64,000 bases of DNA. Origin: Beta vulgaris subsp. vulgaris. Its lineage: Eukaryota > Streptophyta > Magnoliopsida > Caryophyllales > Amaranthaceae. A program made the position numbers and the translations under genes. The stretch is taken from positions 24,896,937 to 24,960,936 of the forward strand of contig NC_079206.1 of assembly GCF_026745355.1 (NCBI RefSeq). The letters are read 5' to 3'. This document shows, piece by piece, positions 10,819 to 22,545 of the stretch. The notes beneath the pieces are model-generated. The model saw nothing but the letters and a program-made list of their open reading frames with translations. It did not search any database and was not told the DNA's origin. Each line of letters begins with the position of its first letter. Positions within the stretch are counted from its first letter, which is position 1.

Positions 10819-13800
10819 TTGTTTGCTTTGTATAAACAACTTCAAAATGATACCAAAATCAAAGACATGCAAGTCAAAGTATGGAATCAACCTTACTATC
10901 TTTCACAAACATATTTGATCGGCTTATCAAACAAAGAGAAAAACTACCCCTATTCAGCTAACACACTTGGAGAACAAATGCCTGGAAACATTGGCTTACA
11001 CAAGGAGATAAATATTCAAGGTTTTTTCATAATAAAATGAAGAAGAAAACTACAACTACTATTTTTCGTCTCCGGATTACTCTAAATGAATGGGAAGATT
11101 CCAACGAAGGAATAACATAAATCATAACATCTTCTTTCAAGGAATGGTTCAACATCTCCTCGACTTAGAATAGAGTTATTAATCTAGACTTCGTTAATTC
11201 GATAACTACCATTGAGAAGCAATTCAACTTACTATGACCAGTCATAAATGAAGAAATTAAAAATGCTTTCTTTGACATAAATCTCTTAAAGCTTCAGGGT
11301 CTAATGGGTTTGCAGGAAAATTCTTTCAAGCCTACAGGAAAAGCATAGGAAAATAAACATGCATTGCTATTAAAAGCTTCTTCTCTCATGGCAAACTACC
11401 CATACTTTAACTCACACAATAATCACCTTGATCCCTAAAACGAATTTCCAGAAACCCCGAACCACTTTAGACCTATCAGTTTAATTAACATAATTTATCA
11501 AGCGATTTCTAAAATTCTAGTCCAAAGATTAAATCCCATTCTCCAAGAGAAATTAGCCCCCCCTCCAAAATGATTTTACTCAAGATTGCTCAATCCATGA
11601 TAATATTCTAATCGGATTTTTCACTAGTTACCCCTCAGTTTTACGAATATTCACCGTGTACCCTCGTAGTCTCCAAAATGCACAAGGTACCCCTAAGGTT
11701 TTGAAAAATACATGACTTGACCTAAAATCCCCTACTCAGCCTCCCATCCAACCACCACCACCTTGAAAATCGCCCCCTTTTGTCCCTCAGCCCCCGAAAA
11801 CCTTCCCTCCCCTTCCACACCGTCGAAAATTACCCCCTCCCCTTCCCCGCCGTCGAAAACCTCCCACTCCCCTTCTCTAGCCCCGAAAACCTTTCCCCTC
11901 TCCTTCCCCATTGCTGAAAATCGCTCCCTACCCCTTCCTCTAGCCCTGAAAACCGCTTTTACAAGTTGAGGGGAAGGAGAGGGGGGAGGTTTCCCGGGCT
12001 GGGGAAGGGGAGGGGAGATTTTTGAGGCTGGGGAAGGGGATGGGCGATTTTCGACAGTGGGGAAGGGGAGGGGTGATTTTCGACGGTGGGGAAGGGGAGG
12101 GGGAGGTTTTCGTGGGCTGGGGGACAGGAGGGGGCCGGTTTTCAGGGTGGTGGTGGTTGTATGGGAGGCTAAGTAGGGGCTTTTAGGCCGTCGATTGAGA
12201 ATTTGGCCTTTAGGGCTAACAAAATTAACGAAAACTTAATGTCAGGATCAAATCATGTATTTTTCAAAACCTTGGGGACACCTTGTGGATCTTGGAAACA
12301 ACGAGGGTACCCGGTGAATATTCGCAAAACTCAGGGGTACCTGGTGAAAAATCCTTATTCTAATAGTACAAGAAATTCTCAACACCTTCCATAACTCTAA
12401 TAATAAAACATGATGGTGTGTGTTGAAAATCGACTTGGAAAAGGCTTACGGCCCAATTGAATGGGATTTTATATGGCAAGGCTTCACTGCTTTTGGCTTT
12501 CCACCAAACTGGATCTCTTAGATAAAATATTGTGTCATTAATGTCTCGTATTCCTTCAAAATCAATGGTTCAACTACTAAATGATTCAAACCCTCTCGTG
12601 GCTTAAGACAAGGGTATCCACTTTCACCTTACCTCTTTATTCTTTGAATGAAAATCTTTATAAAAAAGTCAGCATCTGACAGCCAATCCCGTAAATCCGG
12701 AATTGATATAAAAATCCACCGAAGAACTCTTTCTTTGTCTATTATTTGTAGACGATAGTCTACTCTTCTATAAAGCTACGTCTTCTGCTTGTAACAATTT
12801 AAAGAACATCATTGATGAATTCTGCCACTGGTTTGGTTAATTAATGTACTTCCATAAATCAACAATTATCTTCTCGAATCACATTAACCGCCAAAGGAAA
12901 GGTTCGTTAATAAGTCACTTTAATATGTTGCCTAATACATCTCCAGATCGGTATTTAGGGGCCTTCATTAGCTCCTTTCACCCTATTAAATCCGACTATA
13001 AGAACGTTGTTCAAAAAGTGGCACAAGGAATTCAAAATCAGGAATCATGCTTGTTATCAAAAGCGGGAAGGACAACTTTAGAAGCTTTAACCTCTTATAT
13101 TTGCTTTTCTTCTCTCTTACCTCAGGATATTGCCAACTCTATTGACATTCAACATCGTAAATTTTTCTGGAGGCAGCATAAGCAAAATAATTCAACTCCC
13201 CATATTGCATGAGACAAAATATGCCAGTCAAAGTTCTATGGGGGATTTGGACGACGTCAGATCCTACCCCGCAATAAAGCTTTTATTGCAAAGTTATGAT
13301 GGAAAATCCTAACAACTAAAAACAATCTATGGGTACATATCATTTCTAAACGATACCTCCACTTCTAGTTTTTTCGACTACAAATAAAACCCGACGACTC
13401 TTGTTTTTGGCGTAGAATTTTAGCTTAAAAGAGATCTTATTTGAAAAGGCATTAGATGGAAGATCGAAAATGGTCAAGATACCTCCTTCTAGACTGATAA
13501 TCGGATCAAGAGCTTACTAATCATCCCATTTCAGATCCCGACGTCAACCTCAATCTACATTTGAATGCTTTCATTCTCCCAGATAAAACTTGGGATTTGA
13601 TCACCAATTGCTCTAACCTATCTTGCCTCGTCATTTAAGCGTTATAATTAAATGGCATCCCTATCCCACATAATGATACACCTGATACTCCTATCTAATA
13701 AGCTCCTAGAGTGGAAATTTCTCAGTCAAATGATCTACATGGTTAGCTCATGTCTCGACCCTCATAAGGATAAATGGTCATTTCGCTGGTTATGGACCAT

Positions 13801-14200
13801 TAATATTTCGCCCAAAATGCATATCATTCTCTAGAAGATTTGCCATAATAAGCTTGCGATTAGAGACATTCTTTCTAAAAGAAAGATCCTCCCCTTCAAT
13901 ACTTTCCACCTCTGCATGCAACTCCCATCCTGAATCCATTGACCACATTTTGACCTCTTGCCCCCCCTTACTAGACAACTCTAGAGTCTAGGTGAACTTT
14001 AACACTGGCTCTAATTGTCCACTCCTCCCCACCCTCATGTCACTCAAATCTCAAGCCACCATTATCTCAAAATTTAGCCTCCTTCTTTGGATAATTTAGA
14101 AGAAACTAAATGATGTTATCTTCAATAATTCCAAATTCAACCCTTAGAGTATCCTTCACAAAGCTAAATTCATTCATACTTAAGGGAGTCTTGGAACCTC
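10819..14200 (+). pseudogene. LINE (L1-type) ORF2 remnant, split by a foldback element
   Basis: Plant L1 blocks appear in order, in shifting frames. They are: the linker before reverse transcriptase (from 10819); a SGSNGFAGKFFQ-like block (about 11300); the HTIITLIPK and RPISLIN-like blocks (about 11410-11480); KIDLEKAY (about 12425), the first catalytic region; GLRQGYPLSPYLF (about 12603); a decayed catalytic Asp-Asp region near 12750; then C-terminal parts resembling the zf-RVT region (WTINISPKMHIILW, about 13790). Many stops and frameshifts make it dead. A 743-bp element interrupts it at 11613-12355. No 5' ORF1 or poly(A) tail was found. Confidence 0.85.
11613..12355. mobile_element. Mutator-like foldback element 1, 743 bp
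   Basis: The terminal inverted repeats are about 130 bp long (outer part GGATTTTTCAC...ACCCCT) with a perfect 9-bp duplication, TATTCTAAT, at 11604-11612 and 12356-12364. That size points to Mutator-like elements. The inner arms are also roughly complementary: a C-rich strand (11760-11960) faces a G-rich strand (11970-12150) built of about 30-bp repeats of GGGGAAGGGGAGGGG plus TTTTCG. The whole element could fold into one long hairpin. There is no transposase. Removing it with one duplication restores the LINE frame across the site. Related copies lie at 30650-31347 and 56196-57116. Confidence 0.85.
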
Positions 14201-14440
14201 TATGAATTTATAGTTGTCGTACAACAAGTTCCGCTTTCAATATTTTTTTTGTTTTTTTTTTTTTGTTTTTGAAAATCCTAAATACAATATATATCCTATA
14301 ATGAACCAAAAATTAGTCACAATTATTGGAAACATGATAATTTTCAAAACTGATAATTAAAGAGTGAAACCACTTTTTATTGAGTTTTATTTTAGTTCTT
14401 AAAAAACTAGAAAATTAAGAACAATAAACGATAACAACTA
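14201..14440. other. T-rich spacer
   Basis: Poly(T) runs (14240-14270) and AT-rich sequence between the LINE remnant and the Stowaway element; no gene. Confidence 0.5.
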
Positions 14441-14668
14441 CTCTTTCCGTCCCATTTTATAGTCCCCTTTTCATTTTGGGGACGGGAATTAAGAAAACAA
14501 TGATTATTATGTACTTGCATTGGAAGTTGTTTTTTTGGAATTATTGTCATAGTAAAATAAAAAAGAATGAGAGCATTAAATGTATGGACATGTAATAGGA
14601 GAGAGGGAGTAAAAAAATGCTTTTTGTTATACCCAACCAGTGAGAGTCGAGGAACATTAAATGAGGGT

Positions 14669-15049
14669 TGTTGGAAATTTTGAAAAATTAAATATATTTT
14701 GTTAATTAATATTTAGTTTTCAAAATATTTAGTGGTCCATTTTATGTGGGTAGTTACCCATGATCAAGGAACTCCCCATGATTCTCTCCCCACTTCTGCT
14801 AACCACTCATAACGTTCACCATTTTCTTAGGGTTCTTTGATGGCAAGACTCTAATATAAAATAGGTGTTTTTATTCTAAAAATAAAGGTCACTAAATATG
14901 CTCTCTAAAAACAAAAGGAACACCATCTATATAATGAGAGTGAGGGTTTGGCACCGAAATTCAGAAAAATAAATATCAATTGGGTACACTACATCGAATG
15001 GCTTTAACACCATCTATATATGAGCATGTTAAGTATAATTACACTTACA
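14669..15049 (+). repeat. 5' LTR of the 14.7-kb Copia element (shortened)
   Basis: It matches the 3' LTR for its first ~325 bp, then lacks about 110 bp of it. In place of the missing part is a short unrelated piece (about 14990-15020) containing AACACCATCTATATA, which also occurs upstream at 14922 in the same LTR. It ends CACTTACA. Confidence 0.9.
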
Positions 15050-15051
15050 TT

Positions 15052-15063
15052 TGGTATCAGAGC
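15052..15063 (+). other. Primer binding site (initiator Met-tRNA)
   Basis: TGGTATCAGAGC lies two bases after the 5' LTR and is complementary to the 3' end of plant initiator Met-tRNA. Confidence 0.9.
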
Positions 15064-16092
15064 GAGTGTTGCTCCTCTGCCTTGCTTAATTCTTCATTTC
15101 TTCATCTGCCTTTTCGGATTTGATGCTTTGTTTTGAGAAATTGGGTGCATTTATTTTTTGAGATAATTTACTCGCCTATTGTAGAGAAAGAAATCTTATA
15201 ATTTTTTTTTTTCCTTTTGAATTGTGTTCTGCAATGGCGTGAGATTGATAAATTTCCCTATGTTTTTTTTTTTTGTGTTGAGGGAGATGAAGTTGCTTCA
15301 TCTCTCTCCTGTCTTAGGCTTTTATGTTAAAGTTGTAAAAGTTGTAAGCTAGTCACGTGGGTTTGGTACTTCGTTTCCCACTTTAGCTTTTCTTTAGTGT
15401 TTTTTTGTTTTTTTATGACTTTAATATAAAAGTTTCTGCCAATCTGTTGGTTATTGTTAGCTTTTGGAGATTAATATACAACATGCAGTATATTCGTATC
15501 ACGTTTCAATGGGTTTGTTACTTGTTTCAGTATATTTGTTTTTCATAATTTTGAATTATGAGTTATTAATATCATTGGCAAAACTATGTATATTACTGCA
15601 TTAATAAGACTTATGTTGTTTAAATATTTGGTTAAATATATTACTTATATACATGGTGTTTAGTATATAAAATCAAGTGAAAGTTGAGTGGTTCAAAATT
15701 TTATTAGTTGGGGAGTAGCCACAGCACCTCTAATTAATAAATTTTGTTTTTGGAATCACATGTGGATACTAGATTTTTGTTGTAATTAATTGTATATGAC
15801 AGAATAAAACTTACCCACAGGAATTTTATTGTGTTTGAACAATTAATTGGGGTGAAATATAAATTTTGTTTCTTAAGCATCCCACAGGAATTAAGGAATT
15901 GATATAGTTTATTAGTTTCACCATATGGTTATTACTATAAATCTAATGAGCAAACTTTAGCCCACATGCAAGTTTTATGTCACTAGATTCATATTTTACA
16001 TGATTTACATTGGTAAAACATGATTAATGTTAAAGGTCTCAAATTTATTAATAAGGATGATTATTTCTAACTGTAATTTATTTTTGCAGTAG
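15064..16092 (+). other. Untranslated leader of the Copia element
   Basis: About 1 kb of AT-rich non-coding sequence precedes gag. A TTTTTGCAG acceptor-like site at about 16090 lies just before the gag frame, which has no ATG of its own nearby. Gag may once have started on a spliced upstream exon; this is inference. Confidence 0.5.
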
Positions 16093-16860
16093 TTTTACCT
16101 GGGAATATTTCTGATATCAAATGTGACATTCCTGAATTAAAGGGTGATAACTATAAGGTGTGGAAAGAGAGTATGCTACTGCAGTTGGGATGGATGGATA
16201 TTGACTATGCTATTAGGAAAGACGAACCACTTGGCATTACAGAGACTAGCACTCCAGATGCAGTTGATCTTTATGAAAAGTGGGAGAGGTCTAACCGCCT
16301 CTCTGTTATGTTCATAAAGACCAAGATCAGTGATAGTATTCGTGGTTACGTCGATAAGGATACCAAAGTCAAGGATCTTCTTAAGGCCATCGATAAGCAG
16401 TTTGCATCTTCTGACAAAGCTCTTGCTAGGACTTAATTATGTAGTTCTCATCCACAAGGCTCACTGAGATTAAGGGAGTGCGTGATCATATCATGCGCAT
16501 GAGGGATATTGCAGCTCAGCTTAAGGACTTGGAAGTTACCATTTCTGACACTTTCCTTGTACATTACATTTTGTGCACTCTTCCTCACCAATATGTCCCT
16601 TTTAAGGTCTCTTACAACACACATAAGGATAAATGGTCAATTAATAAGCTATCACCATGTGTGTGCAAGAGGAGGGAAGATTGGTGATGGAGGAAGGTGA
16701 AAAGGTCAACCCTACTACTTCTAAAAAGAAGAAGAAGGATCACACTAAGGATAAGGGAAAGGGTCAGATTCCACCCAATCAAGCAATCAAGCAATCAAGA
16801 AATAGTCTTTGTGTTTTTTCTGTAAGAAGAAGGGACACATGAAGAAAGACTGTGTAAAGT
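16093..16860 (+). pseudogene. Copia gag remnant with zinc knuckle
   Basis: The frame opens around 16103 without an ATG and contains the Copia gag blocks YKVWKESMLLQLGWMDIDYA and YEKWERSNRLSVMFIK. It stops at 16434-16436. A shift of frame and a TAG near 16440 precede the next block, VRDHIMRMRDIAAQLKDLEV. After another break, a CCHC zinc knuckle (CFFCKKKGHMKKDC, about 16810-16855) closes the nucleocapsid part. Confidence 0.9.
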
Positions 16861-19800
16861 TCAAGGCTTGGCTTAAGAAGAAAGGTAATTTTCTTACGTT
16901 TGTTTGTTATGAATATAATATGGTTAGTGTTAATCACAATACATGGTGGATTGACTCTGGTAATACAATCCATGTTTCAAATACCTTAGGAGGTATGACA
17001 AACCTAAGGAAACCAATGGGGAGTGAACATCACATCTATTCAGGCAACCAGATGAGTTCGCATGTAGAGGCCGTTCGGACATGCAGCTTAACTTTAACTA
17101 GGGGTTTTATTTTGCATTTAAAGGGAACATTATATGTTCCAAATTTTTCTAGAAATTTGATTTCAGTTTCAAGACTTGTACCTTCAAGAATTTCCTTTAA
17201 TTTTTCAGACTCTAGTTTCGGTTTAATTAAAGATTCTGAAATTATTGGTTATGGTATTTTGTGTGATGGTTTATATCATCTTGAATTGCAAAATAATGTC
17301 GGTAATAGTTCCTTGCATGTTAATATTGGTTTAAAGCGTTGTATTGTGAATGAAGAGTCCTCTATGTTATGGCACCGGAGATTGGGACATATCTCCATTG
17401 AAAGAGTCAAGAGATTGGTAAAGGAAGGAGTACTTGATGCTCTAGACTTTGCTGATTTTGAGACTTGTGTTGGTTGTATTAAGGGAAAGCAAACTAACAA
17501 ATCTAAAAAAAAGTGCTAAGAGGAGCTCCGACCTATTAGAGATCATACATACGGATATTTGTTGTCCGGACATGAACGCTAAAGATTCGAAATACTTCAT
17601 CACCTTTATTGATGATTATTCACGATATATGTATCTCTACTTACTTCGTTCCAAAGACGAAGCTTTAGATGCCTTTAAATTTTTCAAGGCTGAAGTAGAG
17701 AAACAATTAAGGACATTAAGATCGTGAGATCAGATAGAGGTGGAGAGTACTATGGTAGATACACCGAGAATGGACAAGCATTAGGACCATTTGCAAAATT
17801 TCTTCAAGAAAATGGGATTGTTGCCCAATACACTATGCCTGTTCTCCAGACCAAAATGGTGTAGCAGAAAGAAGAAATAGGACCCTAATGGACATGGTGA
17901 GAAGTATGCAGAGTAACACTAAACTTCCATCATTTTTGTGGATTGAAACTCTTAAGACGGCAGCGTATATATCAAACCGGGTTCCTTCCAAGGCAGTCTG
18001 AAAGACGCCTTTTGAGTTATTCAAAGGATGGAAACCAAGTTTGTTCCATATGCGCATTTGGGGATGCCCTTCAGAAGTGAGAGTTTACAACCCACATGAA
18101 AAGAAGCTTGACCCGAGAACTATTAGTGGGTATTTCATTGGATATCCCGAGAAATCTAAGGTTTATAGATTCTATTGTCCGTCTCACAGCACCAGAATTA
18201 TGGAATCAAGAAATGCAAAATTCCTTGAAAATGACTTAGTTAGTGGGAGTGATCAAATTCGGGACATTGTTTCTGAACAGGATCACGACAAAGTTTCACC
18301 CCCTGACTTGAGTGATATTTTAAGTGATAGGCTGGTTATTATTCACGTTCCTCAAGATAAACTAGGCATTAGACAACCAGTGACAGAAATTCCACAAAAT
18401 GTTGATGATAATCTAATAGATCATAATGAGAATGAGGAACATTTGGATGATCAACAGATTGATCAAGTTCCTTTAAGGAGATCTGTTAGAATGAGGAAAT
18501 CAGCCATTTCTGATGATTATGAGGTCTATTTGCAAGGATCGGATTGTAATGATGAAGCTGACAATGATCCAATTACGTTTTCACAAGCCACAAGTTCAAG
18601 AGACTCTGAATTGTGGATGAGTGCCATGAAAGATGAGATAACCTATATGGCATCAAATAGAGCTTGGGATCTCGTCGAGTTTCCTAGTGGTGTTAAAGCC
18701 ATTGGATGTAGATGGGTCTTCAAGACAAAGAAAGACTCAGCAGGCAACATCTGATGATTATGAGGTCTATTTGCAAGGATCGGATTGTAATGATGAAGCT
18801 GACAATGATCCAATTACGTTTTCACAAGCCACAAGTTCAAGAGACTTTGAATTGTGGATGAATGCCATGAAAGATGAGATAACCTATATGGCATCAAATA
18901 GAGTTTGGGATCTCGTCGAGTTTCCTAGTGGTGTTAAAGCCATTGGATGTAGATGGGTCTTCAAGACAAAGAAAGACTCAGCAGGCAACATCGAGAGACA
19001 TAAGGCTAGACTCGTTGCCAAAGGGTTTACTCAAAGGCAAGGAATCGACTACACGGAGACGTTTTCTCCTGTATCAAAGAAAGATTCCCTTCGAGTTATT
19101 ATGTCATTAGTAGCTCATTTTGACTATGAGTTACATCAAATGGACGTGAAAACGGCATTTCTCAATGGTGATTTAGAAGAAGAAGTTTACATGAAATAAC
19201 CTGAAGGATTCTTCTCTAAAAAGGGTGAGCATTTGGTTTGTAAGCTAAATAAATCCATATACGGATTGAAACAGGCTTCTCACCAATGGTATATGAAGTT
19301 CCATCAAGTGATAACTTCATTCGATTTTGAAGAAAACATCATGGATCAATGTACATACCATAAGGTCAGTGGGAGTAAGATTTGTTTCCTTGTGTTATAT
19401 GTGGATGATATTTTGCTAGCAACCAATGATAAAGGGTTGTTATATGAAGTGAAACAATTTCTTTCAACTAACTTTGATATGAAAGATAAGGGTGAGGCAT
19501 CTTATGTCATTGGCATTAAGATCCATAGAGATAGATCCCGAGGCATTTTGGGTTTGTCTCAAGAGACCCATATCAACAAGGTACTTGATAAATTTCATAT
19601 GAAAAATTATTCACCAAGTGTAGCACCCATTGTGAAAAGGTGACCGGTTCAGTTTGGACTAGTGCCCTATGAATGATATTGAGAGGGAACAGATGAAAAA
19701 TGTTCCTTATGCTTCATTATGTATGCTCAGGTTTGTACAAGACCTGACATAGCATATGCTGTTGGAGTATTAAGAAGATATCAGAGTAATCCAGGTCCTG

Positions 19801-20348
19801 ATCACTGGAAGGCTGCAAAGAAAGTGTTGAGATATCTTCAGGGTACTAAGGACTTCATGCTTATGTATAAACGGACTGATAATCTCCAAGTAGTTGGTTA
19901 TGGCTGCATTGACTCAAGAAAATCCACCTCTAGATATGTGTTTATGTTGGCCCATGGTGCAGTTTCTTGGAGGAGTGCAAAACATACCTTAACTGCTAGT
20001 TCAACTATGGAGGTTGAGTTCCTCTCTTGTTTTGAGGCTACCTCACATGGTGTATGGCTGAAAAGTTTCATATATGGACTTAGAGTCGTTGACTCTATTT
20101 GTCGGCAGATAATAATGTTTTGTGATAATTCAGCTGCTGTTTTTATGGCTAAGAACAATAAGAGTGGAAGTCGAAGTAAGCACATCGACATTAAGTTTCG
20201 AGCCATAAAAGAACGTGTTCAAGAAAAGAAAGTGATCATAGAACATATTAGCACTGGATTAATGATTGCTGACCCCTTGACAAAAGGCATGCAAATTAAA
20301 GTTTTCAAGGGTTATGTAGAGAGCATGGGACTTGGTCCTATCATTTAA
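16861..20348 (+). pseudogene. Copia pol remnant (protease, integrase, RT, RNase H)
   Basis: Protease shows WWIDSGNTIH (about 16945; aspartic motif DSG with Asn where Ala or Ser is usual). The GAG-pre-integrase block LWHRRLGHISIERVKRL follows at about 17370. The integrase core has HTDICCPD and FIDDYSRYMYLYLL (about 17545-17640) and then loses frame near 17725-18040. Reverse transcriptase has GCRWVFKTKKDSAGNI, YTETFSPVSK, the catalytic region MDVKTAFLNGDLEEEVYMK followed by TAA (19197-19199), YGLKQA and LYVDDILLAT (about 19400). RNase H has DNSAAVFMAKN, SKHIDIKFRAIKE and ADPLTKGM, ending at 20348. Stops, frameshifts and a tandem duplication make it non-functional. Confidence 0.95.
18510..18991 (+). 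repeat. 241-bp tandem duplication inside Copia reverse transcriptase
   Basis: 18510-18750 and 18751-18991 are direct copies differing at only a few bases (for example TCTGAATTG versus TTTGAATTG). Since 241 is not a multiple of three, the second copy is out of frame with the first. The repeat covers the start of the reverse transcriptase domain. Confidence 0.95.
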
Positions 20349-20600
20349 ACACGCTATTTGAGTTATGTTGTAACTTTTCATTCAGTTGGATATTTCTCTT
20401 TCAAGTTTATGTACGTACATGTTTTTGTTATTTGAGAAAATGTCATTATGTTTGACCTTGCGTAAACACAGGGTTTACTCATTAATTAGTATGAGTGGTG
20501 AAAAACAAAGTATATTGTGATACATGAAAGATAGATTATCGTTCTAAAGGGAATTTTATCGCCATGATTCATATATGAAGTTTTTCTCGTTAAAATGGAC
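20349..20600 (+). other. 3' untranslated region of the Copia element
   Basis: Non-coding sequence between the RNase H stop and the polypurine tract. Confidence 0.6.
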
Positions 20601-20612
20601 CAAGTGGGAGAA
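20601..20612 (+). other. Polypurine tract of the Copia element
   Basis: CAAGTGGGAGAA directly precedes the 3' LTR, the normal place for plus-strand priming. Confidence 0.85.
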
Positions 20613-21071
20613 TGTTGGAAATTTTGAAAAATTAAATATATTTTGTTAATTAATATTTAGTTTTCAAAATATTTAGTGGTCCATTTTATGTGGGTAGTTA
20701 CCCACGATCAAGGAACTTCCCATGATTCTCTCCCCACTTCTGCTAACCACTCATAACGTTCACCATTTTCTTAGGGCTCTTTGATGACAAGACTTTAATA
20801 TAAAATAGGCGTTTTTATTCTGAAAATAGAGGTCACTAAATTTGCTCTCTAAAAACAAAAGGAACACCATCTATATAGTGAGAGTGAGGGTTTGGCACCG
20901 AAATTCAGAAAAATAAATATCAATTGGGTACACTAGACCGAGAAGAATAAGGAGACAACAAAATTGGCAATGGATGGAGGTAATTCTTATCCAGAGCTTC
21001 TGCACATGTAATTCATGTTCAATTCGGATTTTTTATGAGCATGTTTGATGTTAAGTATAATTATACTTACA
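20613..21071 (+). repeat. 3' LTR of the 14.7-kb Copia element
   Basis: 459 bp, TGTTGGAAA...ACTTACA. This is the longer and presumably more complete LTR of the pair. Confidence 0.95.
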
Positions 21072-21419
21072 AGGGTGTCAAAAACTCATGTGAAAAGGTG
21101 GAGAGAGAGAGTAAAAAGTAAGGTTAAAAAATGAACAAAAAAAAGAAAAATAAGACTAATATTTTAGAACACCCAAAATGAAATAGGAGAATTATAAAAT
21201 GGAATGGACGGAGTAGCATTTAGGACACCCATAAAATTTTGGACAGAAAAAAGGAAATTTTATAGAAAAGAGCACGGCGGTATTCTTCAATTAGACAAGC
21301 GTTAACTCAGGGCTCAATGGTCCGCGTGAGAGAGGAAACTGAAACCTTGTCAAATGTGGGTCGTGGCATCGAGGATGCTTGCTAACACTTTTATTGCTTT
21401 AGCTTTTTTTTCTTTTGAG

Positions 21420-22545
21420 TTTTGCCCTTCTTTTCACAACAATCATCCAAATCCAAAGCTAGGGTTTCAAAATTCCCCCTTTTCCTGCCATTGCTATTTG
21501 CTTCCGACGGCGACACTCCGACCATTGCCCTTCAAGTCGGTGTCGACCAGCCAACGTGCGGCCTACTGGACTTTGGAGAATCCCCTCCCTCCACTGTGAG
21601 ATTGCAATTTGCAACTCTTGAAGAGGGTAACTAAAATCTTTTGTTTCCATTTTCAAATTTGTTTAGTAATGCTTGAATTAATTACAATCTGGATTATCAC
21701 TAAATTAAAATTATTGAATTGTCATTGAGAATTGAGATTAATTGGATATTGGGTGAATGCTTGGATATTTGCAAATTGGATTACATTTTGATAAGTCATG
21801 GATGATTATTGAAGTTTAATTTCACTGTCTTCTTATTCGATTGTTTATCATTATATTGTGTAATTAGCAACCTTAATAGTATCAGAAGACCTCGACATTA
21901 ACTTGATATTTTTTATGATGTTATGCTGAAAGAGTTTCCAGAACTTGAAACATATTAGTGAACTTTTTATAAGCATACTTCTTATAAACAAGTTTAATTG
22001 CGTGTAAGACTAGTATCGATCCTTTTGATGGTGACAACAAGTATGGAGAGAGTATTTTCCTCATTTTTCCTTATTTGAATTGATGTATTTTTATATTTTT
22101 AATCAATTCAGTTTGGTCCTTTTGTTTAACAACTCGTCGATTTCGAACCCACGTGGGTGAAATTTTAGATCCGGAACTGTTTAGAAGAGTAGCAGAAACA
22201 ATATTATTGTTACTATTGCCAATCTGAGCTACTCCCTCTATGTGGAAATAGCATATGTGAATCTGTGAAAGAATCGTCTCATTTTCAAAATATGAATAGA
22301 CTATGGATAGTTTATCAAAAGTTTGCAACTTAAATAGCGTGATGGATAGACGATAATTAGGAGACAACTGATATATTATTAGGGAGTATTTTAGTGATAT
22401 TATGGTAGAAATGTAAGTATCTTTTACACTCTCTTTCTCTCTTCACTTTTCACACTCTATCTTTCTCTCTCCTCTATGCTCTTTCTCTCTCATCGCCATC
22501 ATCATCATCTTTCTCCCTCCTCGACATCGCTGGAAACCAGGTGTT
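21420..22545 (+). other. Candidate untranslated first exons and promoter of the thioredoxin-like gene
   Basis: Two stretches look like plant 5' leaders. About 21440-21626 has AGCTAGGGTTTC, a common leader motif, and a possible donor at GAGGGTAACT. About 22420-22541 is a CT-rich leader with CATCATCATC and ends at AACCAG before GTGTTC. Either could splice to the exon beginning at 23977. The small ORFs here do not resemble proteins. RNA reads would decide. Confidence 0.4.

Larger units (their letters stand above)
14669..21071 (+). mobile_element. Complete but defective Ty1/Copia retrotransposon, 6.4 kb
   Basis: Two LTRs, TG...CA, flank a Met-tRNA primer site, a gag-pol region in Copia order (gag, protease, integrase, reverse transcriptase, RNase H) and a polypurine tract. 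A 5-bp duplication, AGGGT, lies at 14664-14668 and 21072-21076. The coding region is broken many times and carries a 241-bp tandem duplication in reverse transcriptase. The LTRs differ in length (381 and 459 bp). It sits inside a Stowaway MITE. It cannot make its own enzymes now. Confidence 0.95.
14441..21213. mobile_element. Stowaway-like MITE split by a Copia element
   Basis: The left half (14441-14668) begins after TA with CTCTTTCCGTCCCATTTTAT. The right half (21072-21213) ends in the inverted match ATAAAATGGAATGGACGGAG followed by TA. Without the Copia insertion it is about 365 bp with no ORF. This is the usual build of a Stowaway (Tc1/Mariner) MITE. Confidence 0.75.

Noticed and set aside
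11763..11969. Pro/Ser-rich ORF
   Set aside because: It is the repeat arm of foldback element 1.
22210..22380. CTACTCCCTCTATGTGGAAA as a Stowaway start
   Set aside because: No inverted partner end could be found.
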